Positions 42,428 to 55,524 of a DNA stretch of 64,000 bases are shown piece by piece. The DNA comes from Streptomyces achromogenes. GTDB lineage: Bacteria; Actinomycetota; Actinomycetes; Streptomycetales; Streptomycetaceae. The notes beneath the pieces were generated by a model, which saw only the letters and a program-made list of their open reading frames with translations, made no database searches and was not told the DNA's origin. Made by a program: the position numbers and the translations under genes. Position 1 is the stretch's first letter; every line of letters begins with the position of its first letter. The stretch is taken from contig NZ_JAUSYH010000001.1 in assembly GCF_030816715.1 (NCBI RefSeq), positions 4,154,001 through 4,218,000 on the forward strand, in the 5' to 3' direction.

Positions 42428-43745
42428 GCCGCGCCGTCTGCTCCGGCTCGCCGGAGTCGTGACAGCCGTCCAGACCTCGGCCGTGCTGCTGGCCACCCGC
42501 GCCGTCGCGGACCCCACCCCCTCGCCGACGCCGTCCCCATCCGCCAGCCTGGACTGCAGCCTCATCCCCGGAGAGGCCAAGAAGTACTGCGAGAGGGGCA
42601 ACGCGGGCTCGGGCACCACCACCAACCCCGGCGTCTCCGACACCCTCGACCCCCTCTCCTCACTCGCCAAGGGCTGCGCCGACGCCGCCTCCTGGACCGT
42701 CGACAAGCTCAGCGACGCGGTGAAGGACACGGCGAACGTCGACTTCACCAACGAGCGGTTCCTCAAGCAGTACGCCGTCGTCTTCGCCGCCTCGACCGTC
42801 CTGACGCTCCTGTTGTGGCTGCTGGCCGTCGCCAAGCGGGCGGTACGCGGAGTGCCCCTGACCACCGCCATCGGCGAAGCCGTCGGGTTCCTCTGGCTGA
42901 CCGTCCTGGCCTCCGCCTTCACCCCCCTCGTCCTCTACACCGTCGTCTCCGCCACGGACGGCATCACGGACGTCCTCGCCAAGACGACCGGCAACCAGAC
43001 CGACACGTTCTTCGGCACCTTCTCGCAGGCCCTCGCCAAGGGCGAGAACATCGGCGGCGGCCCGATCATGCTGATCGTCGTGTCCCTGGTGTCGATCCTC
43101 GCCGCCGGAGTGCTGTGGCTGGAGCTCGTCATCCGGGCCGCCCTGCTCTACGTCGGCGCGCTGCTCGGCACGGTCGTCTACGCGGGACTGGTCGACAAGA
43201 ACCTGTGGAGCCACGTCCGCCGCTGGGCCGGCATCATGATCGCCGTCATCCTCGTCAAGCCGGTCATCGTGATAGTGCTCGGCCTGGCCGGAGCGCTGTC
43301 CTCCGCCGACGGCCCGGACTCCTTCTCCGCCGTCGTCTCCGGCCTCTCCATCATCCTGCTCGCCATCTTCGCCAGCGCGATGATCTACCGTTTCGTCCCC
43401 GGCTTCGGCGACGAGATCGCCAACGGCCGCAACAACCGCATCATGCAGGGAGCCGAGGGCAAGGCCGCCGCCGTCATCAGCTCCCCGGCGAACCTGGTCG
43501 CCCAGGGCATCAAGACGCACAGCACCCGCGCGGAGAACAGCGGCTCGTCCGGATCCGCCGGCGGCCGCCCCGCCAACCCGGTGTCCGGCGGGGTCGCCGC
43601 GCACAGCTCACGCACCTCGAACGGGGGCGGCGGATCTGTCCCCTCCGCCGCGCCCGCACCCCGCGCGAGCAGCCCCGTCAACACCCCGCACGCCGGCAAC
43701 ACCCGAAACAGCAGCAACAACCGCACGGGAGGTGAAGGGCGTTGA
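42417..43745 (+). CDS. Polytopic VirB6/TrbL-like membrane protein
   Basis: A 442-aa protein: signal-like N-terminus with a ADPTPSPTPSPSAS linker, two Cys (LDCSL, KKYCER), then about six transmembrane helices (residues 120-350) and a disordered Gly/Ser/Asn-rich cytoplasmic tail. The five-to-six-helix core with a KRAVRG basic loop is the architecture of VirB6/TrbL inner-membrane channel proteins; no strict motif exists. GGAGGG precedes the ATG, which overlaps the previous gene; the next gene overlaps its stop through TTGA. Confidence 0.78.
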   Translation: MPGKPRRLLRLAGVVTAVQTSAVLLATRAVADPTPSPTPSPSASLDCSLIPGEAKKYCERGNAGSGTTTNPGVSDTLDPLSSLAKGCADAASWTVDKLSDAVKDTANVDFTNERFLKQYAVVFAASTVLTLLLWLLAVAKRAVRGVPLTTAIGEAVGFLWLTVLASAFTPLVLYTVVSATDGITDVLAKTTGNQTDTFFGTFSQALAKGENIGGGPIMLIVVSLVSILAAGVLWLELVIRAALLYVGALLGTVVYAGLVDKNLWSHVRRWAGIMIAVILVKPVIVIVLGLAGALSSADGPDSFSAVVSGLSIILLAIFASAMIYRFVPGFGDEIANGRNNRIMQGAEGKAAAVISSPANLVAQGIKTHSTRAENSGSSGSAGGRPANPVSGGVAAHSSRTSNGGGGSVPSAAPAPRASSPVNTPHAGNTRNSSNNRTGGEGR

Positions 43746-45301
43746 CGACTGATTCCCACGTGTCCCACGCGATCACGCCCCGCCGTACATATCTGATCGG
43801 CCGCGCCCGGCCGAACGCGATCGTCGGCCGCAACCGCGAGTCCGGCGAGATCGCGCTCATCGTCATCGGCGCGTTCCTCGGCATGATGTGCGGCCTCCTC
43901 GTCCCCGTCCTCGCCCTGCGCATCGTCCTGCTGAGCGGCTTCCCCATGCTCGCGCTGGCCGCGGTGTACGTGCCGTACAAGCACCGCACGTTCTACAAGT
44001 GGTTCGAGATCAACCGCAGCTACAAGCGCACCCTGCGCCGGGGCACCACCTACCGCTCGACGGCCTCGGAGGCCGGCACCCGCCTGGACGGCCAGGAGAT
44101 CGAGGTCGGCCCCCCGCCGGGCATCGGCCGCATCAACTGGCTGGCCGCCCCCTTCGGCCCCGACGAGATCGCCGTCCTCCTGCACGCGGACCGGCGCACG
44201 GTGACCGCCGCCATCGAGATCGAGGGCCCGGGCGTCGGCCTGCGCGACAGCGAGGACCAGGAAGCCCTCGTCGACCGCTTCGGCACCCTCCTCAAGCACG
44301 TGGCCAACGGCGACGGCTTCGTCACCCGGCTGCAGATACTCGCCCGCACCCTCCCCGCCGACCCCGACGCTCACGCCAAGGACGTCGCCGTCCGCGGGGA
44401 CGAGAGGTCGCCCGACTGGCTGGCACGCTCCTACGACCAGCTCCAGTCCATGGTGTCCACCAGCAGCGAGCAGCACCGCGCCTACCTCGTCGCCTGTATG
44501 CACTACACCCGCGAACTGGCCGCCGAGGCACACGCGATGGCCCGCGCCGCCCACCCCCGGTCGGGCCGCAAGCTGGACCGCGACGCCGGCCTCGCCGTCG
44601 TCATGGCCCGCGAGCTCACGGACATCTGTTCCCGCCTCCAGGAGGCGGACATCCGCGTCCGCCAGCCGCTGGGCCAGGGCCGGCTGTCCTCCCTCGTCCA
44701 CTCCATGTACGACCCGGACCACCCCATCGACCACATCCAGGCCATGACCAGGCGCAACGCCTGGCCGGCCGAGCTGGACGCCATGGAGCCGACGTACCTC
44801 CAGGCCAAGACCCGCGAATCGTCCACCCGCGCCCCCTGGTGCCACGCCACGGCCTGGGTGAAGGAGTGGCCGATGACCCCGGTCGGCGTCAACTTCCTGG
44901 CTCCCCTGCTGGTCCACACCCCGGACGTCATCCGCACGGTCGCCGTCACGATGGACCTCGAACCCACCGAGGTCGCCATCGAGCGCATGCTCACGGAGAA
45001 GACGAACGACGACGCGGAGGCCAGCCGCGCCGCCAAGATGAACCGGACCGTCGACCCGCGCGACGTCGCCGCCCACTCCCGTCTCGACCAGCGCGGCGAG
45101 GACCTGGCGTCCGGCGCGGCCGGCGTGAACCTGGTCGGCTACATCACGGTCTCCTCCCGCAACCCCGAGGCCCTCGCCCGCGACAAGCGGACGATCAGGG
45201 CGTCGGCCGGCAAGTCGTACCTGAAGCTGGAGTGGTGCGACCGGGAGCACCACCGTGCGTTCGTGAACACCCTCCCGTTCGCCACCGGAATCCGAAGGTA
45301 G
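43742..45301 (+). CDS. SCO6880-family VirB3/VirB4-N-like membrane protein
   Basis: A 519-aa protein starting at TTG (43742) behind GGAGG and GAAGGG, overlapping the previous stop. Residues 40-85 hold two adjacent helices as in VirB3/PrgI. The remaining 430 residues are soluble and look like the N-terminal, non-ATPase half of VirB4, without a P-loop. I recognise it as the SCO6880-like family found in actinobacterial conjugation loci. The ATPase half is the next gene, nine bases on, so the VirB4 protein appears split. Confidence 0.82.
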   Translation: MTTDSHVSHAITPRRTYLIGRARPNAIVGRNRESGEIALIVIGAFLGMMCGLLVPVLALRIVLLSGFPMLALAAVYVPYKHRTFYKWFEINRSYKRTLRRGTTYRSTASEAGTRLDGQEIEVGPPPGIGRINWLAAPFGPDEIAVLLHADRRTVTAAIEIEGPGVGLRDSEDQEALVDRFGTLLKHVANGDGFVTRLQILARTLPADPDAHAKDVAVRGDERSPDWLARSYDQLQSMVSTSSEQHRAYLVACMHYTRELAAEAHAMARAAHPRSGRKLDRDAGLAVVMARELTDICSRLQEADIRVRQPLGQGRLSSLVHSMYDPDHPIDHIQAMTRRNAWPAELDAMEPTYLQAKTRESSTRAPWCHATAWVKEWPMTPVGVNFLAPLLVHTPDVIRTVAVTMDLEPTEVAIERMLTEKTNDDAEASRAAKMNRTVDPRDVAAHSRLDQRGEDLASGAAGVNLVGYITVSSRNPEALARDKRTIRASAGKSYLKLEWCDREHHRAFVNTLPFATGIRR

Positions 45302-45310
45302 GGGCTTCAC

Positions 45311-46738
45311 ATGCGGGACCCGATGTCCGTCCTCACCGACGCCTTCACGTCCTTCCTGTTCGGCAAGGTGGAGACGACCCGCCTTCCGGTCCGCACCTCC
45401 ACCGGCCAGGCCCAGGCGGTCTACCTCCCCACGGCCGCCCCCGGCCTCGGCGACTCCGGCGTCATCATCGGCCGCGAGGTCTACTCCGGGAAGGGCTACA
45501 TCTACGACCCCTTCCAGCTGTACGGCCAGCAGCTGCCCGCTCCGCACTGGCTCGTCCTCGGCGAGTCCGGCAACGGCAAGTCGGCCCTGGAGAAGACCTA
45601 CGTCCTGCGCCAGCTCCGCTTCCGCGACCGCCAGGTCGTCGTCCTGGACGCCCAGGGCGAGGACGGCGTCGGCGAATGGAACCTCATCGCGCAGGCGCTG
45701 GGAATAACCCCCATCCGTCTGGACCCGATGGCCGCCCTGGACATGGGGATCCGCCTCAACCCCCTGGACCCGTCGATCACCACGACGGGCCAGCTCGCGC
45801 TGCTGCGCACGATCATCGAGGTGGCGATGGGCCACGGCCTCGACGAGCGTTCCGGTTTCGCGCTCAAGGTCGCCCACGCCTACGTCAACGAGACGATCGT
45901 CGATCGCCAGCCGGTCCTCACCGACATCGTCGAGCAACTGCGCCACCCCGAACCGGAGTCGGCGGAGGCGATGAACGTCGCCATAGACGACGTGCGGGCC
46001 TGGGGCCTGGACGTCGCCCTGGTCCTGGACCGCCTGGTCGACGGCGACCTGCGCGGTATGTTCGACGGCCCGACGACGGTCGGCATCGACCTGGACGCGC
46101 CGCTGATCGTGTTCGACCTGTCCCACATCGACCGCAACTCGATCGCCATGCCGATCCTGATGGCGATCGTCGGGGTCTGGCTGGAGCACACCTGGATCCG
46201 CCCCGACCGGAAGAAGCGCATCTTCCTGGTCGAGGAGGCCTGGCACATCATCAGCAGCCCGTTCGTGGCCCAGCTCTTCCAGCGGCTGCTGAAGTTCGGC
46301 CGGCGTCTCGGCCTGTCCTTCGTGGCCGTCGTCCACCACCTGTCCGACGTGGTGGACGGAGCGGCGGCGAAGGAGGCCGCCGCCATCCTGAAGATGGCCT
46401 CCACCAGGACGATCTACGCCCAGAAGACGGACGAGGCGAGAGCGACCGGCCGGGTGCTGGGCCTGCCCCGCTGGGCCGTGGAGATCATCCCGACCCTCAC
46501 CCCGGGCATCGCCGTGTGGGACGTCAACGGCAACGTCCAGGTCGTCAAGCACCTGGTCACCGAGACGGAACGCCCGCTGGTCTTCACTGACCGCGCCATG
46601 ACGGAGTCCTCCGCCGACCGCATCGCAGACGACGACGCTCTGCTCGCCGCCGAGCTGGAGCAGGAACGCCGGGCGGCGGCCTTCATGGAACAGCACATCA
46701 CCGACCTGGACGGCTCGTCCGAGTCGACCGTGGCGTAG
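45311..46738 (+). CDS. VirB4/TraC-like AAA+ secretion ATPase
   Basis: A 475-aa ATPase with Walker A GESGNGKS (residues 84-91), a VVLDAQGEDG segment and Walker B IFLVEEAWHI (Glu308-Glu309, with Glu where Asp is usual). Later regions GLSFVAVVHHLSD and GLPRWAVEIIPTLTPG match VirB4 motifs. It should power assembly or transport by the membrane complex encoded around it. AGGTAGGGG precedes the ATG. It lacks the VirB4 N-terminal domain, supplied by the previous gene. Confidence 0.92.
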   Translation: MRDPMSVLTDAFTSFLFGKVETTRLPVRTSTGQAQAVYLPTAAPGLGDSGVIIGREVYSGKGYIYDPFQLYGQQLPAPHWLVLGESGNGKSALEKTYVLRQLRFRDRQVVVLDAQGEDGVGEWNLIAQALGITPIRLDPMAALDMGIRLNPLDPSITTTGQLALLRTIIEVAMGHGLDERSGFALKVAHAYVNETIVDRQPVLTDIVEQLRHPEPESAEAMNVAIDDVRAWGLDVALVLDRLVDGDLRGMFDGPTTVGIDLDAPLIVFDLSHIDRNSIAMPILMAIVGVWLEHTWIRPDRKKRIFLVEEAWHIISSPFVAQLFQRLLKFGRRLGLSFVAVVHHLSDVVDGAAAKEAAAILKMASTRTIYAQKTDEARATGRVLGLPRWAVEIIPTLTPGIAVWDVNGNVQVVKHLVTETERPLVFTDRAMTESSADRIADDDALLAAELEQERRAAAFMEQHITDLDGSSESTVA

Positions 46739-46752
46739 CGGGCGGGGTGGTC

Positions 46753-48357
46753 ATGAGACCGGGTGACGGGCATCGCCACGACAGCCACGGCTCCGGCCCG
46801 GGCCCCGGGCAGGGAGGCATCCCCGACGGCCTGCTCGTCGGCATACTGGCCTTCCTGCTCGGCATGACACTCCTCGTCTGGACGGCCACCGGACTGTCGG
46901 CCCTCCTCGCCCACGGTTCCTGGCCGTCCGGGGTCACCTTCACACGCACCCCCCTGGCCATGCGCCACCTCGTCGCCGCGCCCCACGACGTCCCCGGCGC
47001 GTGGCCCGAGGCGGACGCCGCGCAGTTCTCCGGCTACGGCCTCTTCTGGGGTCTGCTCATCGGCCAGCTGATGGTCCTGCTCGTGCTCACGGTGTTCGTG
47101 ATGGGCACGTTGGCCCGCTGGCGGGCGGTACGCGCCCACCGAAGGGCGAACCGGACGTCCCCCGAGCCGGCCGTGCAGCCCCCGCACCACGAGGTGCCCA
47201 CCCCGAGGACCGAGGCGACGCCGACGGGCCCGGGCGCCCGCACCGAGCCGGCCCCGCACACCCAGCCCGTCGCGCACCCCGGCGCGCCGGCCGTCCCGCC
47301 GACGGACCGGCAGCCCGTGACGGCAACCCCGTCCTCCCCGCCCCCGTCGCCTTCCCCGTCGTCTCCGGCCGGGCCGCCGCGGCCCGAGGCCGTCCTCGCG
47401 CCCTCCCACGGATGGGAGGCCTCCCGCACCGACGGCGGGACGCTCCACTACGCGCCCCCCGCGGCCCGGTACGCCCTCGCCGCCCAGGCCGTCCGGGACG
47501 CCGAGGGCCCGGCCCTCGTCCTCACGTCCGACCCCGCCCTCTGGCAGGACACCAAGGACGGCCGCGCCAAGCTGGGCCCGGTCCACCTCTACGACCCGGC
47601 GCACCGCTGCGACACCCCGGCCCGCCTCCACTGGTCCCCCATCGCCGGCTGCGAGGACAGACCGACCGCGGCCTCCCGCGCCGCGGCGCTCCTCACGCCC
47701 GTGCGCCCCACGGCCCGCCTGGACCAGGCGGTGGCCGAGACCGCCGAGACCCTGCTCCGCAGCTATCTCCACGCCGCGGCCATCGACGGACGTACGGTCC
47801 GCCACGTCCACCGCTGGTCCCAGGGCACCGGCGTCCAGGAAGCGGTCCGCGCCCTGCGCACCAACCCCAAGGCAGCCCCGGGTGCGGCCGGCGAGCTCGA
47901 GGCCGCCCTGACCGCCCACCCCGAACGCCGGGACATCGCCCAGGAACTGACGGCCCGTGCCCTCTCCGCCCTCTCCACGGTCAACATCCGCGAGGCGTGC
48001 ACTCCCAACCGAACTGATGCCCTTGCCTTGGATTCCTTCGTGGACGAAGGGGGCACTCTTTATGTGCTCGGTGAATCTCTCGAGGACCCCAGGAGCAGCC
48101 CCGGCGCGATGCCACTCCTGACGGCCCTCGTCTCCAGCGTGGTCGAGCGCGGCCGGCGCATGGCCGAACGGTCATCCTCCGGTCGCCTCGACCCACCACT
48201 GACTCTCGTCCTCGACGATGTGGCGGCCGTGGCCCCGATCCCCCAGCTTCCCGACCTCCTGGCCGCGGGAACCGACCGGGGCCTGCCCACCCTGGCCCTG
48301 CTCCGCTCCCGCGAACAGGGCAGGGCCCGCTGGCCGCACCACGAACTACCGGTCTGA
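46753..48357 (+). CDS. VirD4/TraG-like coupling protein with degenerate P-loop
   Basis: A 534-aa protein: two transmembrane helices (about residues 28-48 and 95-118), a Pro-rich linker, then a TraG/VirD4-like domain. Where the Walker A loop should be, the sequence is APPAARYA (234-241) with no Lys-Ser/Thr. Walker B survives as LTLVLDD (Asp488/Asp489) followed by VAAVAPIPQLPDLLAAGTDRG, a typical coupling-protein segment. It ends soon after, shorter than usual. GGGGTGG precedes the ATG at 46753. Probably a non-hydrolysing scaffold. Confidence 0.83.
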   Translation: MRPGDGHRHDSHGSGPGPGQGGIPDGLLVGILAFLLGMTLLVWTATGLSALLAHGSWPSGVTFTRTPLAMRHLVAAPHDVPGAWPEADAAQFSGYGLFWGLLIGQLMVLLVLTVFVMGTLARWRAVRAHRRANRTSPEPAVQPPHHEVPTPRTEATPTGPGARTEPAPHTQPVAHPGAPAVPPTDRQPVTATPSSPPPSPSPSSPAGPPRPEAVLAPSHGWEASRTDGGTLHYAPPAARYALAAQAVRDAEGPALVLTSDPALWQDTKDGRAKLGPVHLYDPAHRCDTPARLHWSPIAGCEDRPTAASRAAALLTPVRPTARLDQAVAETAETLLRSYLHAAAIDGRTVRHVHRWSQGTGVQEAVRALRTNPKAAPGAAGELEAALTAHPERRDIAQELTARALSALSTVNIREACTPNRTDALALDSFVDEGGTLYVLGESLEDPRSSPGAMPLLTALVSSVVERGRRMAERSSSGRLDPPLTLVLDDVAAVAPIPQLPDLLAAGTDRGLPTLALLRSREQGRARWPHHELPV

Positions 48358-48909
48358 CGCCCCGGGACGCTCGAGGGCGTACTCGTACTCGTTCTCCTCG
48401 GGCCCCTCGCCCAACAGCACGGTCCGCCCGGTCGGCACGAACCCCGCCTTGCGGTACGCCCCCTGCGCCCGCAGGTTCCGCTCGTGCACGAGGAGCCGCA
48501 CCCGTTCCAGCCCCAGCTCCCAGGCCCAGCCCGCGGCGGCGTCGAGAAGCGCCCGCGTCATCCCGCTTCCCCGCCACTCCTTCCGCACGAAGACGCCGAC
48601 GACATGCCCCTGTCGTCGCTCGACGGGCTCGCCGGCCCAGTCCACGCTGCCCGCCTCCTCCACGAGCACGGTGACCGTGCCCGCCCACTGCCCGTCCTCC
48701 GCCTCGGCGATGTACTGCCGAGCTCCGACGGACCCTTCGGCCGCCCCGGTGGCCCGCTCCTGCCAGAAGGAGTCCGGCCGAGCCGCAGCCGTCTCATACG
48801 TCTCCAGAAAAGCGAGCGGCGCCGCCGGATCCTCGAGCGCGAGCAACCTCAGCGCTTTGACCGAGGCCCACTCCTCGGGGCGTACCACCCGAACCACATA
48901 CGTGTACAT
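48346..48909 (-). CDS. GNAT-family N-acetyltransferase
   Basis: A 187-aa single-domain acetyltransferase: acetyl-CoA loop VFVRKEWRGSGMTRALLD and motif B VHERNLRAQGAYRKAGFVPTGR. The acceptor is unknown. It overlaps the end of the T4SS-like operon by 12 bases on the other strand. On its own strand TACTGT ends seven bases before the ATG and there is no ribosome-binding site, so it is probably leaderless. Confidence 0.9.
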   Translation of the reverse strand: MYTYVVRVVRPEEWASVKALRLLALEDPAAPLAFLETYETAAARPDSFWQERATGAAEGSVGARQYIAEAEDGQWAGTVTVLVEEAGSVDWAGEPVERRQGHVVGVFVRKEWRGSGMTRALLDAAAGWAWELGLERVRLLVHERNLRAQGAYRKAGFVPTGRTVLLGEGPEENEYEYALERPGASDR

Positions 48910-48961
48910 GCAAAGCACAGTAGCCCCTGAGCTCCGCCTCCGAAATGCGTTTTTAACGCAG

Positions 48962-48993
48962 AAAACCCCCGTGCCGAATGGCACGGGGGTTTT
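48962..48993 (-). terminator. Intrinsic terminator of the rRNA operon
   Basis: AAAACCCCCGTGCC (48962-48975), loop GAAT, GGCACGGGGGTTTT (48980-48993): a 14-bp stem with A/T ends right after the 5S gene. The symmetry could also stop transcripts coming from the other direction. Confidence 0.93.
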
Positions 48994-49002
48994 CGCAATG
49001 AT

Positions 49003-49122
49003 TGTTCGGCGGTGTCCTACTCTCCCACAGGGTCCCCCCTGCAGTACCATCGGCGCTGTAAGGCTTAGCTTCCGGGTTCGGAATGTAACCGGGCGTTTCC
49101 CTCACGCTATGACCACCGAAAC
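49003..49122 (-). rRNA. rrf: 5S ribosomal RNA
   Basis: On the minus strand the 120-nt sequence starts GTTTCGGTGGTCATAGCG and ends CACCGCCGAAC, with the conserved CCGAACCCGGAAGC loop and terminal stem pairing. It is the last gene of the 16S-23S-5S operon; the terminator starts ten bases on. Ends are given to within a few bases. Confidence 0.97.
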
Positions 49123-49209
49123 ACTATGAAACTGTCCAGCCGCACCACACCGTGACCATGGCATGGGGCTGTTCGTGGTTTCAGAACCAACACAGTGGAC
49201 GCGAGCAAC

Positions 49210-54172
<4,963 letters not shown>

Positions 54173-54789
54173 TGTTTTCCCGTGATCGGGATCGCACACA
54201 CGAGAGCGGAACGTCGAGCGGAATAAGCTCGGCGTTCACAACGTCCTCGCTGTGTTTGTTTCAAAGGAACCTCATCCTCGGCTATCACTGCCGGGGACGG
54301 GGTATCAACATATCTGGCGTTGATTTTTGGCACGCTGTTGAGTTCTCAAGGAACGGACGCTTCCTTCGTACTCACCCTCTCGGGCTTTCCTCCGGGCAGT
54401 TTCCCTTCGGTCTTGCGTTTCCGACTCTATCAGACCGTTTCCCGATCCGATTTCCTCGGTGCTTTCCAGGCTCCCCGCTTATCTCGCGGTTTTCCTTTCC
54501 GGCGGTTCCGACTCTACCAGACCCTTTCGGTTCTGATTCCCGGTCAGCGGGAGTCGTCTTCGCGGCTGTTGGGCCGTTCCGACGTCCCAAACCTTAGCGG
54601 ATCCGTTCGGCAGTTGCTAATCGAGCTGCCGGCCCTCCATCGAATTGAATTCGGGCACGCCGAATTCAACCCCGGGGGAGATCGTGCTGTGGTTTGTGGT
54701 GCCGCTACTGCGGCGGAGGTGCTACCGGAGAACCGTTACGGCTCCGCGGCAACCCGAAGAACTCTACGGATCCGGGGTGGGGCTGTCAA
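54173..54789 (-). promoter_or_regulatory. rRNA leader and four candidate tandem rrn promoters
   Basis: Four -10 boxes are seen on the minus strand: P1 TAGAGT (54766-54761) with a perfect -35 TTGACA (54789-54784) and 17-bp spacer; P2 TAAGGT (54596-54591) with weak -35 TTAGCA (54620-54615); P3 TAGAGT (54516-54511); P4 TAGAGT (54429-54424). P3 and P4 share the surrounding motif TAGAGTCGGAA but lack a good -35. Four tandem promoters are the known arrangement in Streptomyces rrn operons. The rest is processed leader; no gene is present. Confidence 0.8.
54645..54669. repeat. 10-bp inverted repeat in the rrn promoter region
   Basis: TTGAATTCGG (54645-54654) and CCGAATTCAA (54660-54669) form a perfect inverted repeat around GCACG, between rrn P1 and P2. 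It is AT-richer than its surroundings. It could be a protein-binding site or a hairpin in the P1 transcript. Confidence 0.7.
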
Positions 54790-54832
54790 CCGCCCCTGTC
54801 AAGATCTTTTAGGCCGAACGGGCGCGGCCCGT

Positions 54833-55399
54833 TCAGTCGAGGTCGCTGAGCCGGCCGCCGGCATCCGGCTGGGCGTGCTCCACGCGACGAAGGAGCCTGG
54901 TCAGGACCTCACCGAGAGTGGTGCGTTCCGCCGCGGAGAGGTCCTGGAGGAGATCCTCCTCGAAGACGGTCGCCATGCGCATGGCCCTCAACCACTTCTC
55001 CCGGCCCTCGGGCGTCAGCTCCACGATCACCCGGACCCGGTTGGTCTCGTCCCGCTCACGGGTCACCAGGCCCTCGGTGACCATGCGGTCGATCCGGTGG
55101 GTCATCGCGGCCGGCGTCAGGCCGAGCCGCTTGGCCAGGTCGCTCGGTCCCAGGCGATAAGGAACGCCGGAGAGGACGAGGGCCTTGAGGACCTCCCACT
55201 CGGCGTTGCTGATGCCGAGGTCGGCGGTCTGGCGGCCGTACGCGACGTTCATCCGGCGGTTGAGGCGGGAGAGTGCCGAGACGATCTTCTCGACCTGCGG
55301 ATCGAGATCCTGGAACTCGCGCTGGTACGCGGCGATCTGCTCTTCGAGAGTCGGCTCGCTGCCGAGGCCGGTGCCGACCGTGCCGGGGTTGTCGCCCAT
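54833..55399 (-). CDS. MarR-family transcriptional regulator
   Basis: A 188-aa winged-helix regulator: helix-turn-helix with RLGPSDLAKRLGLTPAAMTHR and the wing RDETNRVRVIVELTPEGRE. It is divergent from an MFS exporter gene and is the likely repressor of that exporter and itself. ATACTT lies six bases before the ATG, so the message may be leaderless. The stop codon lies inside a GAACGGGC/GCCCGTTC hairpin (54816-54834), and rrn P1 begins only 44 bases downstream on the same strand. Confidence 0.93.
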   Translation of the reverse strand: MGDNPGTVGTGLGSEPTLEEQIAAYQREFQDLDPQVEKIVSALSRLNRRMNVAYGRQTADLGISNAEWEVLKALVLSGVPYRLGPSDLAKRLGLTPAAMTHRIDRMVTEGLVTRERDETNRVRVIVELTPEGREKWLRAMRMATVFEEDLLQDLSAAERTTLGEVLTRLLRRVEHAQPDAGGRLSDLD

Positions 55400-55453
55400 G
55401 GGAACAAGTATCGCACGAGGCGCGTTCGGCTTGAAGTCCTTCGAGGTGTACAG

Positions 55454-55475
55454 TTTAGCTTCGAACTTTAGCTTC
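55454..55475. promoter_or_regulatory. Direct repeats between marR and MFS genes, candidate operator
   Basis: TTTAGCTTC occurs at 55454-55462 and 55467-55475, separated by GAAC, in an AT-rich island between two divergent starts. The first copy lies in the imperfect palindrome AGTTTAGCTTCGAACT. A MarR-type repressor could bind here and block both promoters. Confidence 0.55.
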
Positions 55476-55524
55476 TAAGTCTTCGGCCCTAAGTGCTGAG
55501 GGCTCCTACCTGATTGAGGTGAAC

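Noticed and set aside
43385..46696. 1103-aa open frame antisense to the VirB6-, VirB3/4- and VirB4-like genes
   Set aside because: High-GC shadow: product is a His/Asp/Gly/Val/Arg-rich mix without domains, while the plus-strand genes carry clear motifs, ribosome-binding sites and overlaps.
34233..48357. Integrative conjugative element
   Set aside because: No integrase, excisionase, relaxase, replication gene, tRNA or direct-repeat att boundaries; base composition like the rest of the window.
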